From the NCBI RefSeq assembly GCF_002217355.1, contig NZ_MUHA01000031.1, forward strand, positions 27,443 through 91,442: DNA of 64,000 nt. Reading direction: 5' to 3'. The translations under genes and the position numbers were made by a program. Positions within the stretch are counted from its first letter, which is position 1; every line of letters starts with the position of its first letter. The DNA comes from Flavobacterium oncorhynchi (GTDB lineage Bacteria > Bacteroidota > Bacteroidia > Flavobacteriales > Flavobacteriaceae). The notes under the pieces are model-generated. The model was not told the DNA's origin, did no database searches, and worked only from the letters and a program-made list of their open reading frames with translations. This document shows, piece by piece, positions 16,740 to 25,591 of this stretch.

Positions 16740-16761
16740 CCGTTCACTAAATTAATTTTAA

Positions 16762-17541
16762 ATGGCTACTTACAATAAAAGAGGATATAAAGCACCAAAG
16801 GAGAAGGAAGTTAAAGAAGTAACTGAAGAGCAACAAGTAATTATTGACGAGAAAGACAGCAAAACAGCTGAGGTTTTTTCTAAGTTAGACGAAACTGCTT
16901 CAAGAACTGAGGATTGGGTTGCTAAAAATCAAAAAATCATTATTGGTTTAGTTGCTGGTATTGCAGTTGCTACTATAGGATATTTGGCTTACCAAAAGTT
17001 TATCGAAGCTCCTAAACAAGATGAAGCTGCAAACGAAATGTTTGTTGCACAACAAAACTTTCAAAAAGCTGTTGATGGTGTAGCAAGTGATTCATTATAT
17101 AAATTGGCTTTGAATGGTTCTGAAGGTAAATTTGGATTTGTGAAAATCGCTGACGAATATTCTGGAACTGATGCCGGAAATTTAGCAAATTACTATGCAG
17201 GTATGGCATATTTAAATACAGGTAAATTTGATGATGCTATTAAGTATTTAGGTAATTTTAAATCAGAAGATTTAATTTTAAGTGCTTTAGCAAAAGGAGC
17301 AATTGGAGATGCTTATTCTCAAAAGAATCAACAAAAAGAAGCTTTAGATTATTATGTAAAAGCTGCTGAGTCTAATAAAAACGATTTTACAACACCTCGT
17401 TTCTTATTAAAAGCTGGTAAAACGGCTTTGGCTTTAGGTCAAAAAGAAGATGCGTTAAAATACTTTACAGATATTAAAGATAATTTTGATGCAACTCCAG
17501 AAGCGGCTTCTGTTGATGCTTTGATTGGATTAGCACAATAA
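16762..17541 (+). CDS. Membrane-anchored TPR protein (YfgM-like)
   Basis: A 259-residue protein with a charged cytoplasmic N terminus rich in Lys and Glu, one membrane helix at about residues 58-80 (KIIIGLVAGIAVATIGYLAY) and a C-terminal part of TPR helices (NLANYYAGMAYLNTGKFDDA, LAKGAIGDAYSQKNQQKEAL). This layout matches YfgM/ancillary SecYEG translocon proteins of other bacteria, which interact with secreted proteins at the outer face of the inner membrane. The homology is structural and the role is inferred. It lies 84 bases upstream of ribH on the same strand. Confidence 0.82.
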   Translation: MATYNKRGYKAPKEKEVKEVTEEQQVIIDEKDSKTAEVFSKLDETASRTEDWVAKNQKIIIGLVAGIAVATIGYLAYQKFIEAPKQDEAANEMFVAQQNFQKAVDGVASDSLYKLALNGSEGKFGFVKIADEYSGTDAGNLANYYAGMAYLNTGKFDDAIKYLGNFKSEDLILSALAKGAIGDAYSQKNQQKEALDYYVKAAESNKNDFTTPRFLLKAGKTALALGQKEDALKYFTDIKDNFDATPEAASVDALIGLAQ

Positions 17542-17625
17542 ATTATTGAAGAGTTTAGATTTTAGGTTTTAGATTTGTATTTTTACAATCAGAAATCAAG
17601 AAATATAAAATCTTAAATATAAAAG

Positions 17626-18198
17626 ATGGCTACCGAAAATAAAAATTTATCACAATACGATAAAAACACAATCCCAAATGCGAAAGACTTTCGATTTGGG
17701 ATTGTTGTTTCTGAGTGGAACGAAACTATTACAGAAGGACTTTATAATGGTGCTTTTGAAGCATTAATCGATTGTGAAGTTCCTGCACAGCAAATCATTC
17801 GTTGGAATGTTCCGGGAAGTTTTGAATTGATTTATGGCGCAAAGAAAATGCTGCAAACACAAAATGTAGATGCAGTAATTGTAATTGGCTGCGTAATTCA
17901 AGGAGAAACTAAACATTTTGATTTTGTATGTGAAGGCGTTACACAAGGAATTAAAGATCTGAATGTTCAAACTGATATTCCAGTTATTTTTTGTGTCTTA
18001 ACAGATAATAACATGCAGCAATCTATTGATAGAAGCGGTGGAGTTCACGGAAACAAAGGAACCGAAGCAGCAATTGCAGCAATAAAAATGGCTTATATTC
18101 GTCAACAGGCTTCAATGGCGCATACTTTTAATCAGCCATTGCTTTCGTCAGGAGCTCTTCAGATAGAAGATGGTCCTAGAAAAATTGAGAAAGAATAA
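17626..18198 (+). CDS. ribH: 6,7-dimethyl-8-ribityllumazine synthase
   Basis: It catalyses the penultimate step of riboflavin synthesis, condensing the 5-amino-6-ribitylaminouracil and dihydroxybutanone phosphate precursors in an icosahedral or pentameric shell. Conserved blocks are FGIVVSEWNETITEGL, VPGSFELIYGAK, VIGCVIQGETKHFDFVCEGV with the catalytic His region, and IPVIFCVLTDNNMQQ. At 190 residues it is longer than the usual 155-165 because of a short N-terminal extension and a C-terminal tail of about 20 residues (HTFNQPLLSSG onwards). No other rib genes are adjacent. Confidence 0.95.
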   Translation: MATENKNLSQYDKNTIPNAKDFRFGIVVSEWNETITEGLYNGAFEALIDCEVPAQQIIRWNVPGSFELIYGAKKMLQTQNVDAVIVIGCVIQGETKHFDFVCEGVTQGIKDLNVQTDIPVIFCVLTDNNMQQSIDRSGGVHGNKGTEAAIAAIKMAYIRQQASMAHTFNQPLLSSGALQIEDGPRKIEKE

Positions 18199-18226
18199 AA
18201 ACACAATTGTTTTAAAAATAGTAAAG

Positions 18227-18257
18227 CCTATACTGTAAAAAAGTATAGGTTTTTTTA
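18227..18257 (+). terminator. Intrinsic terminator after ribH
   Basis: The stem CCTATACT/AGTATAGG around a short loop is followed by seven T, 28 bases after the ribH stop codon. Confidence 0.85.
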
Positions 18258-18471
18258 TGTCTTTTTTGAGGCAAATTATCAGGAAGAATAATGTACTCGG
18301 ATCAGTATGTGAGATTTTGTTTTTGATAAATAGAATACTTTCGATTGTAAAAGTTAATTGATTTTCTTTTAGAAATAAAATTCAATAACTTTAATCTTTC
18401 TGTTTCTTAGAGTATTGAGGTTTTTGTTTTTTTTATGATTGCAGATATTCTGAAAGCCAGTCAAAATTTAC

Positions 18472-18479
18472 TAAATTTG
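18472..18479 (+). promoter_or_regulatory. Candidate promoter -7 box of the mutL operon
   Basis: TAAATTTG fits TAnnTTTG, about 65 bases upstream of mutL. No convincing -33 TTG lies at the expected distance. Confidence 0.4.
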
Positions 18480-18543
18480 TACCTCTTGGTTTAGATTTCA
18501 AATCAAAAATCTTAAATAGTTAATCTACAATCCTAAATATTAA

Positions 18544-20475
18544 ATGTCGAGTATTATTCAATTGCTTCCAGATCACGTTGCTAACCAGATTGCTGCCGGA
18601 GAAGTGGTTCAAAGACCAGCTTCAGTCGTAAAAGAATTGTTAGAAAATGCTGTAGATGCAAAAGCAACTGATATTAAATTGATTATAAAAGATGCCGGCA
18701 AATCATTAGTTCAGGTTATTGATAATGGTGTTGGAATGACAGTTACGGATGCTCGTTTGTGTTTTGCACGTCATGCAACTTCAAAAATCCGTCAGGCTGA
18801 GGATTTATTTTCTCTTGGTACCAAAGGTTTTCGTGGGGAAGCTTTGGCTTCGATTGCGGCTATTGCCCACATGGAAATGAAAACCAAGCAGGATCAAGAT
18901 GAATTAGGAACGCATATTGTAATCGAAGGAAGTAAGTTTGTTTCGCAGGAAGTAGCTGTTTTACCAAAAGGAACTTCATTTGCGGTTAAAAATTTATTTT
19001 TTAATATTCCGGCTCGCCGTAATTTCTTAAAATCTGATACAGTCGAGTTTCGTCATGTTATGGATGAATTTCAGCGTGTGGCGCTTGCACATCCAAATAT
19101 TCATTTTAGTTTTTATCATAACGGAAGTGAGTTGTATAATTTGCCTGCAGCAGGATATCGTCAGCGAATTGTTGGGATTATGTCTGGTAAAACTAACGAG
19201 AAGTTAGTTCCAGTTAATGAAGATACTGAGATTATAAATATTCAAGGATTTGTCTGTAAGCCAGAATTTGCTAAGAAAAATAGGGGAGAACAGTTCTTTT
19301 TTGTTAACGACCGATTTATAAAAAGCGGTTATTTGCATCATGCGGTTATGGCAGCTTATGACGGACTTTTGAAAGATGGTTCGCAGCCGAGTTATTTCTT
19401 GTATTTACAAGTTCCGCCTAATACAATTGATATTAACATTCATCCTACTAAAACCGAAATTAAGTTTGATGATGAACAGGCTTTGTATGCCATTTTAAGA
19501 GCTTCAATTAAACATAGTTTAGGACAGTTTAATGTTGCTCCAGTTTTAGATTTTGAAAGAGACTCAAATTTAGATACACCTTATCATTATAAAGATTTAG
19601 AAGCAGAAACACCTACAATCCAGGTTGATGGAACTTTTAATCCTTTTACAGATGATAAAACCAATCAACATTATTCAAAAGCGGCTTCGGGATCAGGTTC
19701 TAGTTATATTTCAGGATCTTTGTCTTCTTCTTTTTCATCAGGATCCTCTTATTCGGGGTATTCAAAAAGAGTAGAGCCAACGGTGAGTTGGGAAAGTTTA
19801 TACGTTGGTTTGGATACTGAAAATACAGAAAGTATCGAAAGTTCTCCTTTTAATTTTGAGAATGAAGAAGTAACTTCATCTTTGTTTAATGATGATGAGG
19901 TAGAACAAGCAAGTCAGAAAACGTATCAAATACATAAAAAATATATAGTTTCGCCAATAAAGTCTGGAATGATAATTGTCGATCAGCATCGTGCACATCA
20001 GCGTATTTTGTACGAACAGTTTTTGTTGAATATGACAGTAAATCAAGCTTCGAGTCAGCAATTGCTTTTTCCGTTGGATTTGTTTTACTCTTCATTAGAA
20101 ATGAAATTGATCGAAGAATTAAAACCTTCATTAGAAACTACTGGTTTTGTGTTTGAAGATGCAAAAACAGATCATATTGTAATTTCGGGAATTCCGGTAA
20201 ATATTACCGAAAGTGAAGTTTCTCTTGTAATTGAACAATTGTTGAGTGATTTGCAAGACGGAATTCCAGCGAGCAGTTACAGTCAGAATGATACTATAGC
20301 CAAATCGATGGCAAAAAGTTTAGCGGTTAAAACAGGATCTTATTTAACCGAAAAAGAACAAGATAATCTCGTAAACGGTTTGTTTGCTTGTAAAGATCCA
20401 AATATTTCACCTTTTCAAAAACCTACATTCATCACCATGCGTGTTGAAGATATAGATAAAAAGTTTGCCTTATGA
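18544..20475 (+). CDS. mutL: DNA mismatch repair protein MutL
   Basis: A 643-residue GHKL ATPase that links MutS mismatch recognition to strand processing. N-terminal ATPase motifs are complete: VVKELLENAVDAKAT, IDNGVGM, RHATSKI, LGTKGFRGEALASI and IPARRNFLK. A Ser/Gly-rich linker at about residues 380-410 joins the C-terminal dimerisation domain. The position of the MutL endonuclease motif DQHAxxExxxxE reads DQHRAHQRILYE (480-491), with Arg for Ala and Gln for the first Glu, and the usual HGRP motif is FQKP. Nicking activity therefore looks absent or altered. It heads an operon with two rhomboid genes. Confidence 0.96.
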   Translation: MSSIIQLLPDHVANQIAAGEVVQRPASVVKELLENAVDAKATDIKLIIKDAGKSLVQVIDNGVGMTVTDARLCFARHATSKIRQAEDLFSLGTKGFRGEALASIAAIAHMEMKTKQDQDELGTHIVIEGSKFVSQEVAVLPKGTSFAVKNLFFNIPARRNFLKSDTVEFRHVMDEFQRVALAHPNIHFSFYHNGSELYNLPAAGYRQRIVGIMSGKTNEKLVPVNEDTEIINIQGFVCKPEFAKKNRGEQFFFVNDRFIKSGYLHHAVMAAYDGLLKDGSQPSYFLYLQVPPNTIDINIHPTKTEIKFDDEQALYAILRASIKHSLGQFNVAPVLDFERDSNLDTPYHYKDLEAETPTIQVDGTFNPFTDDKTNQHYSKAASGSGSSYISGSLSSSFSSGSSYSGYSKRVEPTVSWESLYVGLDTENTESIESSPFNFENEEVTSSLFNDDEVEQASQKTYQIHKKYIVSPIKSGMIIVDQHRAHQRILYEQFLLNMTVNQASSQQLLFPLDLFYSSLEMKLIEELKPSLETTGFVFEDAKTDHIVISGIPVNITESEVSLVIEQLLSDLQDGIPASSYSQNDTIAKSMAKSLAVKTGSYLTEKEQDNLVNGLFACKDPNISPFQKPTFITMRVEDIDKKFAL

Positions 20476-21221
20476 TGAATATGACTCCTGTTGTAAAACA
20501 ACTGCTTATAATTAATATTATATTTTTTATTGGTGCTCAACTAGTGCCCGTTTCTTATGAGTATTTAGCACTTTTTTTTCCAGAAAATCCTGGATTTAAA
20601 ATTTGGCAGCCAATTACTCATATGTTTATGCATGGTGGTTTTGCTCATATTGCTTTCAATATGTTTGCGTTATATTCGTTTGGTTCAACACTTGAACATT
20701 TTTGGGGTGGAAAGAAATTTTTGTTCTTCTATATTTCTTGTGGATTAGGCGCTGCTTTAGTGAATTTTGCTGTGAATTATTATTTCTATCAAGATAGTTT
20801 GAATATTCTTTTGGCAAATGGTTTTCATAAAGCTGATATTTTAAGTTTGCTAAATGATGGTAAAATTGATACAAGATGGCAGCAGATTTTAACTGTTTCA
20901 GAATTTAAACATTTTACAAGTGCATATCTAGGAACTGTGGTTGGAGCATCTGGTGCTATTTACGGATTGCTTGTGGCGTTTGCTTTTATGTTTCCAAACG
21001 CCGAGCTTGGTATTATGTTTATTCCAATCCCAATAAAAGCTAAATATTTTGTGCCAGTTTATATGCTTTTATATGATGGCTTTTTTGGAATTTTGGGAGG
21101 TTCACTGATGGGACTTGATTCGGGAGTTGCTCATTACGCCCACATTGGCGGTGCTTTTTTTGGATTTATGATTATGTGGTACTGGAAAAAAAATCAGTTT
21201 AATAACAATCGTTGGAATTAA
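20472..21221 (+). CDS. Rhomboid family intramembrane serine protease 1
   Basis: A 249-residue six-helix membrane protein. The catalytic dyad is Ser160 in GASGAIYG and His224 in HYAHIGGAFFG. The first loop carries HMFMHGGFAHIAFNMFALYSFG, matching the rhomboid WR/His-Asn region with its oxyanion residues. It would cleave single-pass membrane proteins within the bilayer. The start codon overlaps the mutL stop (ATGA), and a second rhomboid gene follows 45 bases later. There is a loop insertion of about 40 residues between helices 2 and 3 compared with E. coli GlpG. Substrates are unknown. Confidence 0.93.
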   Translation: MMNMTPVVKQLLIINIIFFIGAQLVPVSYEYLALFFPENPGFKIWQPITHMFMHGGFAHIAFNMFALYSFGSTLEHFWGGKKFLFFYISCGLGAALVNFAVNYYFYQDSLNILLANGFHKADILSLLNDGKIDTRWQQILTVSEFKHFTSAYLGTVVGASGAIYGLLVAFAFMFPNAELGIMFIPIPIKAKYFVPVYMLLYDGFFGILGGSLMGLDSGVAHYAHIGGAFFGFMIMWYWKKNQFNNNRWN

Positions 21222-21266
21222 TTTTTAACTTTAAATAATTAATTTTAGAAACCAAAAGAAGACTTT

Positions 21267-22130
21267 ATGAATATTCTTGACGATTTAAAACTCCAATACA
21301 AATTAGGTGGAATCGCGATGCGAGTAATTTATTGGAATATTGCCTGCTTTCTTATTTCTTTAATTTTTTTCTATCAATATTCTGGTGGAGGTTTTGCTTA
21401 TCCTAATTGGTTAGCATTGTCGTCAGATCCAAATGTTTTTTTGTTCAAACCTTGGACGTTTTTAACGTATGCATTTTTTCATTCCTCTTTTTTGCATTTG
21501 TTGTTCAATATGATGGTTTTAAACTTTGCTAGCAACTTGTTCCTTACTTTTTTTAGTCAAAAACAATATTTAGGTTTGTATATTTTAAGCGCTATTTTCT
21601 CTGGAGTAGTTTTTGCGCTGAGTTTTTATTTTTCAAATTTTGCAGGTTCTATTGTTGGAGCTTCGGCTGCAATTATGGCTATTTTGGCAGCTGTTACAAC
21701 CTATCAGCCTTTAATGAACATTCGTTTAATGCTGATCGGCAATGTAAAGTTGTGGCATATTACGGGTGTAATTTTAGTTTTAGATTTAATGCAGTTTCGC
21801 TTAGATAACATGGGCGGACATATTTCTCATTTAGCGGGAGCTGTTTTTGGTTTTATCTTTATTAAACTGTTGCAGCAAGGAACTGATTTAAGTAAAATTG
21901 TTTCTAAAATATTAGACTTTTTTGCTAATTTATTTAGAAAATCTCCAACAACGCCATTTACAAAAGTTCATAAAAATTATAAAAAACCGACAGAAAAAGT
22001 AACTTCACGAATTGTTACTAAAGATAAAACACAGCAGCAAATTGATGAGATTTTAGATAAAATCAGTCAATCTGGTTATGATTGTTTGACTAAAGAAGAA
22101 AAAGAGTTTTTATTTAAAGCAGGGAAATAA
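21267..22130 (+). CDS. Rhomboid family intramembrane serine protease 2
   Basis: A 287-residue paralogue of the preceding rhomboid. The nucleophile is Ser133 in GASAAIMA and the catalytic His is probably His188 in HISHLAGAVFG. The FFHSSFLHLLFNMMVLNFAS segment supplies the conserved His/Asn. Unlike the first copy it carries a cytoplasmic tail of about 70 residues rich in Lys, Thr and Glu (TDLSKIVSKIL to the end), resembling the basic C-terminal tail found on many Bacteroidota rhomboids. It sits between the first rhomboid and an EEP-family gene and is probably in the same operon. Confidence 0.93.
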   Translation: MNILDDLKLQYKLGGIAMRVIYWNIACFLISLIFFYQYSGGGFAYPNWLALSSDPNVFLFKPWTFLTYAFFHSSFLHLLFNMMVLNFASNLFLTFFSQKQYLGLYILSAIFSGVVFALSFYFSNFAGSIVGASAAIMAILAAVTTYQPLMNIRLMLIGNVKLWHITGVILVLDLMQFRLDNMGGHISHLAGAVFGFIFIKLLQQGTDLSKIVSKILDFFANLFRKSPTTPFTKVHKNYKKPTEKVTSRIVTKDKTQQQIDEILDKISQSGYDCLTKEEKEFLFKAGK

Positions 22131-22148
22131 TCCTTTCAGCCAAAAAAT

Positions 22149-23195
22149 ATGAAAAACCTTTCGTGGTTTAATAAAGTAATGTTCTTTTTGAATATAGTAT
22201 TAACTGTACTCACATTTAGTATCTATATTTTACCTTTTCTAGCACCTAAAAGTTTTCCTCTTTTATCGGTGCTTACGCTGTTTATGCCGGCTTTTTTTGT
22301 GATGAACGGATTCTTCTTCGTTTACTGGGCAATTCAGTTTAAAAAGCGCCTTATTTTGTCTGGTTTGGTTTTATTAACCGGGATAACATTTATTAGTAAA
22401 TTCTACAAGTTTTCGGCGAAAGAGTATGTTAAAAGCGAAAAAGATTTCTCGGTAATGAGTTATAATGTTCGTCTTTTTAATGTTTTTAAATGGTTAGATC
22501 GTGATGATATTCCTTCAAATATTAAAGCTTTTATTGATGAAAAAGACCCTGATATTTTGTGTATTCAGGAGTATTCTAATTCAGCTCATCTTGATTTAAA
22601 AGTGTATCCGCACCGCTATATTTTTATAGATGGGAAAAAGATCAAAACAGGTCAAGCCATTTTCTCGAAATTTCCTATAATCAACGAAGGGAACATTATC
22701 TTCCCTAAATCGGATAATAATGCAATTTACGCAGATATAAAACGCGGAAAAGATGTTATTCGTGTTTATAATATGCACCTGCAGTCAATTAAAATTTCGC
22801 CTGATGTTAACGAAATTTCAGATGATATAGATAATGTAAATCAGAAAAAATCACAGCGTATTTATGCTCGAATCAGTAAGGGATTTACGCAGCAGCAGGA
22901 GCAAGCGGAGATTTTTAAGGAAAACATTAAACAGTGTAAAAACCCAATTATTATTTGCGGAGACATGAATAACAGCCCGTTTTCGTATGTTTACCGAAAT
23001 ATTAAAGGAAAGCTCAAAGATGCTTTTGAAGAAGCAGGTGAAGGCTTTGGGGCAACTTATAAATTTAGATATTACCCAGCACGAATCGATTATATTTTTA
23101 CAGATAGTAAAATGAAAGTAAAGCATTTTGAAAGCTTTCCTGATTTCGAAAACTCAGACCATTATCCTATTATGGCTAGACTTTCAATGGAATAA
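22149..23195 (+). CDS. Membrane-anchored endonuclease/exonuclease/phosphatase family protein
   Basis: A 348-residue protein with three N-terminal hydrophobic helices (about residues 10-85), followed by an EEP catalytic domain. Motifs are VMSYNVRLFNV, ILCIQEYSN with the metal-binding Glu, VYNMHLQS, IICGDMNNSPFS and the final SDHYPIMARL with the catalytic Asp-His. The family hydrolyses phosphodiesters of nucleic acids, lipids or inositol phosphates. The membrane anchor suggests a non-nucleic-acid substrate at the envelope, but this is inference. It starts 18 bases after the second rhomboid gene. Confidence 0.88.
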   Translation: MKNLSWFNKVMFFLNIVLTVLTFSIYILPFLAPKSFPLLSVLTLFMPAFFVMNGFFFVYWAIQFKKRLILSGLVLLTGITFISKFYKFSAKEYVKSEKDFSVMSYNVRLFNVFKWLDRDDIPSNIKAFIDEKDPDILCIQEYSNSAHLDLKVYPHRYIFIDGKKIKTGQAIFSKFPIINEGNIIFPKSDNNAIYADIKRGKDVIRVYNMHLQSIKISPDVNEISDDIDNVNQKKSQRIYARISKGFTQQQEQAEIFKENIKQCKNPIIICGDMNNSPFSYVYRNIKGKLKDAFEEAGEGFGATYKFRYYPARIDYIFTDSKMKVKHFESFPDFENSDHYPIMARLSME

Positions 23196-23265
23196 AATTG
23201 ATATTCTTGAATTTTTAAAATTGCTTTAGCTGCTCATTGTTACTTGGTGCAAATTAAAAAGGATA

Positions 23266-23880
23266 TTATAGAAGTTTCTGTGTTTTTAAATAATCCATCG
23301 CAAATTTTCCTTCGTTAAAAAGTAAATCTAAAACACTTAAATTGTTGATAAAACCGTGTTTGTCATCAAAAACCTGAGTGTATTTTTCGAATGAATTTTG
23401 ATCTTTTTTTCCATTTGCTAAATGTCTGAAATCAGAAATGTTTTCTACTTCATGAAAGTATTCAGTTGTTTTGCCGAATTCTAATTTCATTCTTAGACAT
23501 TTTGTGGTAATGTCTAAAACTTCCATATTTAAATCCATTAAAAAAGTGTGTTTTTTCTCGAAAATAGGAGTAATGTCATCTTCAAAAAATTCGAAGAAAG
23601 GCGAGCTTCTATATGCTGCTTCCAGCGATTTAAAATGCTGTTTCTGCCAGTCAAATTCATTTTCGATCAAAACATCCTTTGTTTTCTGATGTGCAGATTT
23701 AGAATGTTTAACAGGAATGTTTAATAATTGAATTCCGTTTGGACTATAGATGTATGTGCGGTTTCTATTAGTCTGCTTTTGAAAATTATCTTCCATTTCA
23801 AAAGTTACATTCTCAGATTGTGCCATAACAGCAAAGTGGCTGATTGATGGAAAATAAGTAGGAAGTAATAAAGAGTTCAT
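23266..23880 (-). CDS. WbqC family protein
   Basis: A 204-residue cytoplasmic protein matching WbqC across its length: LLLPTYFPSISHFAVMAQ at the start, FQKQTNRNRTYIYSPNGIQLLNIPV, then FDWQKQHFKSLEAAYRSSPFFEFFEDD. In some O-antigen clusters WbqC is linked to the synthesis of modified amino sugars, but its reaction is not firmly assigned. In Flavobacteriia it regularly lies beside signal peptidase I and dapB, as here. Its start is 90 bases from the lepB end, with a hairpin repeat in between. Confidence 0.87.
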   Translation of the reverse strand: MNSLLLPTYFPSISHFAVMAQSENVTFEMEDNFQKQTNRNRTYIYSPNGIQLLNIPVKHSKSAHQKTKDVLIENEFDWQKQHFKSLEAAYRSSPFFEFFEDDITPIFEKKHTFLMDLNMEVLDITTKCLRMKLEFGKTTEYFHEVENISDFRHLANGKKDQNSFEKYTQVFDDKHGFINNLSVLDLLFNEGKFAMDYLKTQKLL

Positions 23881-23898
23881 TGTGGTTTTTGTTTAATC

Positions 23899-23946
23899 GG
23901 TAAATCGTTTAATTGTTCTTTTTGAGAAACAATTAAACGATTTACC
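23899..23946. repeat. Long hairpin repeat, ATTAAACGATT type
   Basis: Two perfect 19-base arms (23899-23917 and 23928-23946, core AATCGTTTAATTGTT) enclose a 10-base loop. It lies between lepB and wbqC, both on the minus strand. The core is shared with 2898-2934. It is the longest perfect stem of this family in the window, without a U-run. Confidence 0.8.
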
Positions 23947-23970
23947 AGTTCAACGAATTGACGTTTTTTT

Positions 23971-25524
23971 TTATGCTTTGTTTTCTTTTCTTTTTCTCCA
24001 GAAGAATTCTCCAACGAAGTAAAGACCAAGAACAATTAAGAAATATTTGAAGTAAGATTGTGGCTGTCCTTCGCCATCAACAGTTGTAAATACACGGTTC
24101 CAACGTATTTTGTTGATGCCTTTTCCGTTTGTATCCCAACTCATCCAAATAAAAACAGGTTTTCCAACAATGTGATTTTCTGGAACGTAACCCCAAAAAC
24201 GGCTGTCTTCAGAGTTGTGACGATTGTCTCCCATCATCCAGTAATAATTTTGTTTGAAGGTGTAAGTGTTAGCTTGTTTCCCATTAATAAAAAACTGAGA
24301 ATTTTTTAATTCTAAAGTGTTTCCTTCATAATTGGTGATAATGTCTTTGTAGAATGGCAAAGATTCATTTGTTAATGCAACTGTTTTGCCAGCTTCTGGA
24401 ATATAAATTGGACCGTAGTTGTCTTCATTCCATTTATTGATATGTGGGAACACAGCATTGTTTGTTCTTGTTTCAATTTTTCGTACTACAGCAGTAACAC
24501 CCGGAGTGTTTTTTATGCGTTCAGCGCTTGCTTCGGTTAATGAACCAAAATAAAGAGTGTCTCTTTTTTCGCTTCTAAAACCTGCTGGATCTGTAATGTC
24601 TAATTCTTTAAGTAACGATTCAAAATCGATGCTTGTTTTTCCGTCTAATGCTACAGCATAAGAATATTGTGGTTTAGCTCGCTCTGGTAAAACTAATTTT
24701 TTTCCGTTAATGTAAACAAAACCATCTTTTATTGACAAGCTGTCTCCAGGAATACCAACACATCTTTTTACGTAATTTGATCTTTTATCGATAGGTTTAA
24801 TAACGCCCGGTCTTCCTTTTGGTTCGTAAAAATAATGTACGGTATCAACAGGCCAGTTGAAAACTACAATGTCTGTACGTTTGATTTTTTCTAGAGCAGG
24901 CAGTCTAAAATAAGGTAATTGAGGCCAGCTTAAGTATGATTTTCTTTTTGTTAACGGAATAGAGTCGTGAACCATTGGCAATGCAATTGTAGTCATTGGT
25001 ACTCTAGGGCCGTAATTTATTTTACTCACAAATAGGAAGTCACCAATTAAAAGAGATTTTTCAAGAGATGATGTAGGAATTGTATAAGGTTGAACAACGT
25101 AAGTATGTACTAAAGTTGCAACAATAACGGCAAAAAGCAATGAGCTGATTGTATCGGCTGTTTTGTTATCAGGTGTCAGTTTTCTGTCTGCATTATACTC
25201 TAATTTTTGAGTATAGTTTACATAATAAATATAAAAACCAAGAGTAAAAAGACCTAGAATAGTATCTAATGTAGATTTTTTACCAAAAGTTCTTAAAGTT
25301 TCAACCCAAACAACAGGAAACATAATTAAGTTGATAATTGGAATGAAAAGCAAAAATGTCCACCAAGTTGGGCGGCCAATTATTTTCATTAAAACAATCG
25401 AATTATAAACTGGAATTGCAGCTTCCCAGCTTTTTCTACCCGCTGCCAGATACAGTTTCCAAGTTCCTGCAAAGTGGATGATTTGTACTGCTAAGAAAAA
25501 TACGAACCAAGAATATAGTGTCAT
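23971..25524 (-). CDS. lepB: Signal peptidase I with extended membrane N terminus
   Basis: A 517-residue inner-membrane protease that removes signal peptides of exported proteins. The first 145 residues contain about four membrane helices, then the S26 domain: PTSSLEKSLLIGDFLFVSK with catalytic Ser153 and YVKRCVGIPGD with general base Lys253. A long insertion (about 280-420) precedes the C-terminal conserved box MMGDNRHNSEDSRFWGYVP. One more C-terminal helix ends the protein. The extended form with insertion is usual for Bacteroidota. It lies downstream of dapB, with a 67-base gap. Confidence 0.94.
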   Translation of the reverse strand: MTLYSWFVFFLAVQIIHFAGTWKLYLAAGRKSWEAAIPVYNSIVLMKIIGRPTWWTFLLFIPIINLIMFPVVWVETLRTFGKKSTLDTILGLFTLGFYIYYVNYTQKLEYNADRKLTPDNKTADTISSLLFAVIVATLVHTYVVQPYTIPTSSLEKSLLIGDFLFVSKINYGPRVPMTTIALPMVHDSIPLTKRKSYLSWPQLPYFRLPALEKIKRTDIVVFNWPVDTVHYFYEPKGRPGVIKPIDKRSNYVKRCVGIPGDSLSIKDGFVYINGKKLVLPERAKPQYSYAVALDGKTSIDFESLLKELDITDPAGFRSEKRDTLYFGSLTEASAERIKNTPGVTAVVRKIETRTNNAVFPHINKWNEDNYGPIYIPEAGKTVALTNESLPFYKDIITNYEGNTLELKNSQFFINGKQANTYTFKQNYYWMMGDNRHNSEDSRFWGYVPENHIVGKPVFIWMSWDTNGKGINKIRWNRVFTTVDGEGQPQSYFKYFLIVLGLYFVGEFFWRKRKENKA

Positions 25525-25591
25525 AGTTTTTGTGTTTTTATGTTTTAAACTTTAGGTTATTCTTATGTAGAAATCTTAAGTTTAGTATGTT

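Larger units (their letters stand above)
18199..18543. other. Gap between ribH and mutL
   Basis: No gene is seen in 345 bases. It holds the ribH terminator (18227-18257) and a candidate mutL promoter box (18472-18479). The rest is AT-rich DNA without obvious structure. Confidence 0.6.
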
